64,000 nucleotides of DNA from CAYXDO01 sp964463485. Lineage in GTDB: Bacteria > Myxococcota > Kuafuiibacteriia > Kuafuiibacteriales > Kuafuiibacteriaceae. The DNA is taken from contig CAYXDO010000012.1 in assembly GCA_964463485.1 (NCBI GenBank), positions 1 to 64,000 on the forward strand, in the 5' to 3' direction. Below the pieces are notes generated by a model. That model was not told the DNA's origin and searched no databases. It worked only from the letters and a program-made list of their open reading frames with translations. Below, piece by piece: positions 60,275 through 64,000 of the stretch (position 1 is its first letter; each line of letters opens with the position of its first letter). The translations under genes were made by a program, and so were the position numbers.

Positions 60275-60302
60275 GCAAAAATGCCCCGCGGGGCATTTTT
60301 GC
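60275..60302. terminator. strong bidirectional terminator hairpin
   Basis: A perfect 28-base palindrome (GCAAAAATGCCCCG and its complement) with a GC-rich stem centre and A5/T5 sides, so it can end transcripts from both strands. It lies about 90 bases after the stop of the sigma-54 regulator and upstream of the protease gene on the same strand. Confidence 0.85.
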
Positions 60303-60390
60303 TCGCTGGATTTGGGACGGGTACCTTCGGAGGTGGGTCTCGAGCCATCTCCGATCCATCTCCGATCCATCTCAGATCGCGCCGCCGGCG

Positions 60391-61770
60391 TTACCGGGAG
60401 CTCTCGTCTTTCGATCGGTCGAGGTACCGCTCCAGCTTGCGGTGGAGCGTTCTGCGATCCATGCCGAGCGCGTCGGCCGCCGCGGTCTTGTTCCCCGCGA
60501 GTTGGTCGATCACCCGCAGGATGTACCGCCGCTCGAGCTCCTCCATCGTGACCACCTCGTTCGGTCCGAGCTCGGGGATCGGGCGGTCGGCCGGCCTGAA
60601 ATCCCGGACCTTCTCCGGCAAATCGTCCGGAATCAGAAGCCCGAAGCGGGCAAAGGTCACCGCCCGCTCGATGCAATTCTGAAGCTCCCGCACATTTCCC
60701 GGCCACCCATACGTCACGAGCTTCTCGGCCACCGCGGGAGACAACCCAGTCACCGGTTTGTTCATCTCCAGGGCGTACTTCTCGAGGAAATGCTGGGCCA
60801 GGAGCAGCATGTCGTGACCACGGGCTCGAAGCGGCGGGACCGGAATTCGAACCACGTTGATGCGGTAGTACAAGTCTTCTCGGAATCGGTGGGCCTGAAC
60901 TTCGGCCTCGAGATTTCGATTGGTCGCCGCGACGATCCGCGCCTGGTACGGCTCCTCACGGTCGCTGCCTACCGGCCGCACCGTCTTCTCCTGCAAGGCG
61001 CGGAGGAGCTTTGGCTGCATCGAAAGCGGCAGCTCCCCGACCTCGTCCAAGAAGAGCGTCCCTCCGGTAGCGTTCAAAAAAAGCCCTCTGCGCGGGACCC
61101 GAGCATCGGTGAAGGCACCTTTTACGTGGCCGAAAAGCTCGCTCTCGATCAGCGACTCGGGCACCGCAGCACAGTTGATCGCGACGAAGGGTCCCTCCGC
61201 TCGTCGACTCTTCGAGTGGATCGCTCGCGCCACGAGGTCCTTGCCGGTGCCGCTCTCGCCGACGACCAAAAGTGTCGTGTCAGTCGACGCGACCCGTTCG
61301 ATCAGCTCACTGATTTCCTGGATGGCCGGGCTTTCTCCGATGAGTGCGGTGCTAACCTGCGGGTTGCTCGAGACCCCGGGGAGCCGCTTGAGCTCACTTC
61401 GGATCCAGCGATGATCGAGCGCGCGGCGGAGCGACGTGAGCAAGCGCTCGAAGTCGAAGGGCTTCTGGAGGAAATCACACGCGCCGACTCGTATGGCTTC
61501 AATCGCGGTGTCGAGCGTTCCTCGACCCGTGATGACGATGACGGGAAGCTCCGGTCGGTTCTCTACGATACGTCGGCACAGCGTCAGACCGTCCATTCCG
61601 CCGAGCTGCACGTCCGTGACCACCACGTCCACGTCCGTCTCCTCCAGGAAGGCGAGCGCTGCGTTCGCCGACGTTCGGGAAGACGCGTCGAAGTCGTTCA
61701 GCGAGAGGACTCGGACCAGCCCCGAACAGATGGCCTCGTCATCGTCGACGACCAGGACGCGATCGCTCAC
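60391..61770 (-). CDS. sigma-54 response regulator with GAFTDA loop
   Basis: 459 residues. Receiver (VVDDDEAICSG, Asp in VVVTDVQLGGMDG, Lys in FLQKPF), AAA+ domain (GESGTGKD Walker A, GGTLFLDEVGEL Walker B, YGWPGNVRELQN) and Fis-type HTH (NKTAAADALGMDRRTLHRKLERYL). The sigma-contact loop is GAFTDA instead of GAFTGA; the natural D variant may alter sigma-54 contact. No histidine kinase is adjacent (an orphan regulator). Its transcript ends at the strong hairpin at 60275. Confidence 0.9.
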   Translation of the reverse strand: MSDRVLVVDDDEAICSGLVRVLSLNDFDASSRTSANAALAFLEETDVDVVVTDVQLGGMDGLTLCRRIVENRPELPVIVITGRGTLDTAIEAIRVGACDFLQKPFDFERLLTSLRRALDHRWIRSELKRLPGVSSNPQVSTALIGESPAIQEISELIERVASTDTTLLVVGESGTGKDLVARAIHSKSRRAEGPFVAINCAAVPESLIESELFGHVKGAFTDARVPRRGLFLNATGGTLFLDEVGELPLSMQPKLLRALQEKTVRPVGSDREEPYQARIVAATNRNLEAEVQAHRFREDLYYRINVVRIPVPPLRARGHDMLLLAQHFLEKYALEMNKPVTGLSPAVAEKLVTYGWPGNVRELQNCIERAVTFARFGLLIPDDLPEKVRDFRPADRPIPELGPNEVVTMEELERRYILRVIDQLAGNKTAAADALGMDRRTLHRKLERYLDRSKDESSR

Positions 61771-61828
61771 TCGGCCTTTACGATTGCATCAGATCCTCGA
61801 GGCAATCAAGCAGTGGAACGCGCACGAT

Positions 61829-63397
61829 TTACTCCGAGAAGCTCAGGATCGCGAGCCATGTCGGAATCAGCCGCCCTGGGTTGCCTTGATCGATCGCGAT
61901 CGCATAGTGCCCCAAAGGATCGGCCACGCCTCCGTTCGCCGATCGGCTCGACCCGCTGTTCGGCACCACACACCACCCGTAGCGCGGATGGTGCACGCCG
62001 ATGAAGCCCGCAAAGCCGAAGACCAACCTTCGCTCCGCGGAGATCGACAGGCCGGCCATTTTCCCCGTGGTACCGGCTCCTAGGCGGTCCCCGATCCACT
62101 CGCCCGAGTCCTGCCGAAGGTAGGCCATCGTGTTCGCCGTGGCGATGGGTCCGGAGGGACCGGTGTCCACCGAGAGTACGGGCAGAAAGTCAGTCTCGGA
62201 GATCTCTTCGTCGAGCTGAAGCTCGAGTCGCCACGTGAGTTCTCCTCGGGCGCGAGTGAAGAGCCTCATTCCGCGAAACGACGGTGGGCTCGGCTCGCGC
62301 CGAGTCTCCACCACGGTCATGACATACTCCCGAAGCGCGTCCCCAGCATAGTCTGCGAGGTTGGGCGGAAACTCATCCGTTCTCTCGATCGCAGACCTGC
62401 TCTGGCGGTCGAACTCGAAGACCTGAGTATTCGTGTAGAGCAGCACACGCTGGCCGTCGAGCGGAGCCATCCGGAACGGCGTTTTTGGCGTCGTGGCGGC
62501 AAATGGGCTCGGCCAGGGCGTACCCGGTCGACCCAACTCATCGGTCTCGAAGAGGTACTGGAGCGTCGTCGTGCTCGACTCCGCGGATCCGAGGAACCCG
62601 AGCGTCGCCTCGCCCACGAGCTCGCGGACGACTATGAACGGCGCATCGAGCTCGAACTCGATGCTCGGATCGACTCGCTCTGGTCGCTGGCCGAGCGCGG
62701 GCAGGTCGAGGTGGGCGATGATCGCATGGGCCTGTTGGGCTCCCGTCTCCGGATCTCGCCTGTTCTGCAACCCGCCGAAGATGGCCAGGCCGTCCGGCCG
62801 AATGACCATCGCCTGATAGTCGGGAGCGTCGTCGACATCCGGCAAGTCACCCTCGAAAATCAGGCTCGTGTTCGGAGGGTCACAGAATCCCGGTCCGATC
62901 TCGACCGCGAGGTCTCGCACCGTGGGTGATAGCTCGGCAAACTCACGCTCGACGGGGACCTCCACCTTGCCCCCTTCGGCGACGGAGATCGAGAGCACTC
63001 GCAGCGGCTCGACGAACGGACTGCCCGGCCGAGTCCAGTCGAGCGGGCCCAGATAACGACTCGAGGAATCTGCGATCCGCAGCGGACCTGCCTGGAGCCG
63101 TAGGGAATCGAGGGACTCCGCGTAAGTCAACACGGACAAAGTCAGAGGCTCCCCTGAGTACGTTCGGTCGATTTCAGGCAAAATCTGCGCGACCGATGCG
63201 GTCGAAGCCGCCGCCAAGTGCCGGATCCCGCGAAGCCCGTGGACCGACAGGATCACGGTCTCGGACCCATCCAGCGCCTCGGGGGGAATGCGAAGCGTGA
63301 CGTCTTCCTCCACCGCGGAGCATGCGAAGAGGAACACCGCACTGTGAGAGAGCGCCTCGAAAACGAGGCTAGCGCCGCGCGAACCCGCCGAGCTCAT
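61829..63397 (-). CDS. propeller-like lipoprotein, paralogue D
   Basis: 522 residues. GAGG before ATG 63397; lipobox FLFAC. Beta-rich with the paralogue hallmark near the C-terminus, HHPRYGWCVVPNS, which matches WCEYD of paralogue A and GWCEEQ of the frameshifted copy. N-terminal strands include TVILSVHGLRGIRHLAAAST. It is followed on this strand by the sigma-54 regulator 58 bases downstream, which may be co-transcribed. Function unknown. Confidence 0.7.
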   Translation of the reverse strand: MSSAGSRGASLVFEALSHSAVFLFACSAVEEDVTLRIPPEALDGSETVILSVHGLRGIRHLAAASTASVAQILPEIDRTYSGEPLTLSVLTYAESLDSLRLQAGPLRIADSSSRYLGPLDWTRPGSPFVEPLRVLSISVAEGGKVEVPVEREFAELSPTVRDLAVEIGPGFCDPPNTSLIFEGDLPDVDDAPDYQAMVIRPDGLAIFGGLQNRRDPETGAQQAHAIIAHLDLPALGQRPERVDPSIEFELDAPFIVVRELVGEATLGFLGSAESSTTTLQYLFETDELGRPGTPWPSPFAATTPKTPFRMAPLDGQRVLLYTNTQVFEFDRQSRSAIERTDEFPPNLADYAGDALREYVMTVVETRREPSPPSFRGMRLFTRARGELTWRLELQLDEEISETDFLPVLSVDTGPSGPIATANTMAYLRQDSGEWIGDRLGAGTTGKMAGLSISAERRLVFGFAGFIGVHHPRYGWCVVPNSGSSRSANGGVADPLGHYAIAIDQGNPGRLIPTWLAILSFSE

Positions 63398-63404
63398 CGC
63401 GGCC

Positions 63405-63620
63405 TCACTTCCCCTCGACGGCTTTCTTCGCCCCGTCGATGAGCCCCTCGGCCGCGTCCTTGAAACCGCCGAGCGCGTTCTTCTTCCAGGCAAAGCACAG
63501 CGGCCCGACCTCCAGCGTGCAAGAGTAAGTGAGTTCATCCGCGCGAGACCGCCCGAACACTCCGAACCCGAGCAACCCCACCAGGGCCGCGAGGGCCGCG
63601 ATCAGCAGATTCTTCTTCAC
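63405..63620 (-). CDS. small exported hypothetical protein
   Basis: 71 residues from GTG 63620. Signal-like helix MKKNLLIAALAALVGLLGF, then a short mature part with two Cys (YSCTLEVGPLCFAW) and an amphipathic tail (GGFKDAAEGLIDGAKKAVEG). It lies 7 bases before the next lipoprotein gene, so they may be co-translated. Function unknown. Confidence 0.6.
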   Translation of the reverse strand: MKKNLLIAALAALVGLLGFGVFGRSRADELTYSCTLEVGPLCFAWKKNALGGFKDAAEGLIDGAKKAVEGK

Positions 63621-63681
63621 AACGCCTGCTCTATACCATTCCTCGGCCGCACGCCCAAGGTCCAGAGCGCCGCCGCTGGAC

Positions 63682-64000
63682 TCAGGTTGGGTGACAGTCG
63701 GACCCAGGATCCTTGGTAATCAGCGATCGGAGCCCCCGATTGTGCGCCAACACCGCGCTGACCGCCTCCCGCGGAAAATCGCAGCGGGTCATCGCTGCTT
63801 CGAGCAGGACGAGCCGCCGCTCGAACTGGCCCCCGGTGATTTTGAAGCGCGCGTGAGTGGGTTCCAACGGGCGCCCCGCATAAGGCTCCTCGACACCCAG
63901 CGCGGCCGCGACGAGCGCGTACTCGCGATCAATGAGACGCTCTTTGTCTGAGGCGCGGAAGAGGAAACCGATCATGGGATCGCTGAACACCGAGTCATAG
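63682..64000 (-). CDS. truncated haemoglobin, partial at window edge
   Basis: The 3' part of a globin: YDSVFSDPMIGFLFRASDKERLIDREYALVAAALG (helices B-E), then PTHARFKITGGQFERRLVLLEAAM with the proximal His in THARF, and an acidic end. The sequence runs past the window edge in the same frame, so the true start is missing. It differs from the group II globin at 11545 and is closer to group III/I by the FxI...GQFxRRL pattern. Confidence 0.75.
   Translation of the reverse strand, partial: YDSVFSDPMIGFLFRASDKERLIDREYALVAAALGVEEPYAGRPLEPTHARFKITGGQFERRLVLLEAAMTRCDFPREAVSAVLAHNRGLRSLITKDPGSDCHPT

Overview
The window reads as chromosomal DNA of a high-GC, multicellular-type member of the Myxococcota (deltaproteobacterial lineage). 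The signs are very strong G/C preference at third codon positions, three Ser/Thr kinases of the myxobacterial type (one with a pseudokinase-like N-terminus), three sigma-54 activators including an FHA-domain one, many Asp-Ala-Gly-rich or propeller-like lipoproteins, zinc-ribbon/low-complexity proteins and a CNB-DUF4388 protein. The species cannot be named from the sequence. No rRNA, tRNA, CRISPR array, insertion sequence or phage gene was recognised.

Layout. 0-24 kb: mostly housekeeping and envelope genes. These are an outer-membrane barrel, lipoproteins, a Ser/Thr kinase, M20 and M48 peptidases, three tandem AIM24 proteins, folK, a tyrosine phosphatase, a group II truncated haemoglobin, a thiolase/FadJ beta-oxidation pair, two divergent glycosyltransferases, an ECF sigma factor with a coupled membrane partner, and a long zinc-ribbon protein. 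24-30 kb: recX, a CNB-DUF4388 regulator, a cytochrome c lipoprotein, a DUF4177 protein, YjbQ, a propeller-like lipoprotein and a DUF1848 protein. 30-32.4 kb: a decayed region with a frameshifted lipoprotein paralogue, a 43-bp tandem repeat and a duplicated 70-bp segment. 32.4-45 kb: signalling and surface genes (Rec-DUF5658, a large Cys-rich Ca-binding-type protein, the FHA activator behind 14-bp iterons, two coupled kinases).

45.7-57 kb is the most interesting block. It is a minus-strand operon of eight closely spaced genes for a divergent haem-copper reductase: a degenerate subunit-I-like protein, a 48-residue single-helix subunit, a CuA subunit II, subunit I, an SCO copper chaperone with extra membrane helices, a cytochrome b/2x[4Fe-4S]/MvhD fusion, and a RegB-like redox histidine kinase with an NtrC-type regulator. 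Haem O synthase is divergent from it. Subunit I carries Gln where oxygen reductases of the A and B families carry the cross-linked Tyr, so a non-classical nitric oxide reductase or an alternative terminal reductase is more likely than an ordinary oxidase. A near-consensus -24/-12 element and a perfect palindrome lie in the divergent promoter. A truncated haemoglobin lies near each end of the window, which fits an NO/O2 theme but is not linked to the operon.

57-64 kb: a short gene with a poly-C frameshift, a small membrane protein that shares a 37-bp repeat with a fragment near 45 kb, a subtilisin-like protease, a second sigma-54 response regulator with a strong bidirectional terminator, another propeller-like lipoprotein, a small exported protein and the 3' part of a globin cut by the window edge. 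The apparent frameshifts sit in or near G/C homopolymer runs, so assembly error remains an alternative to real decay.
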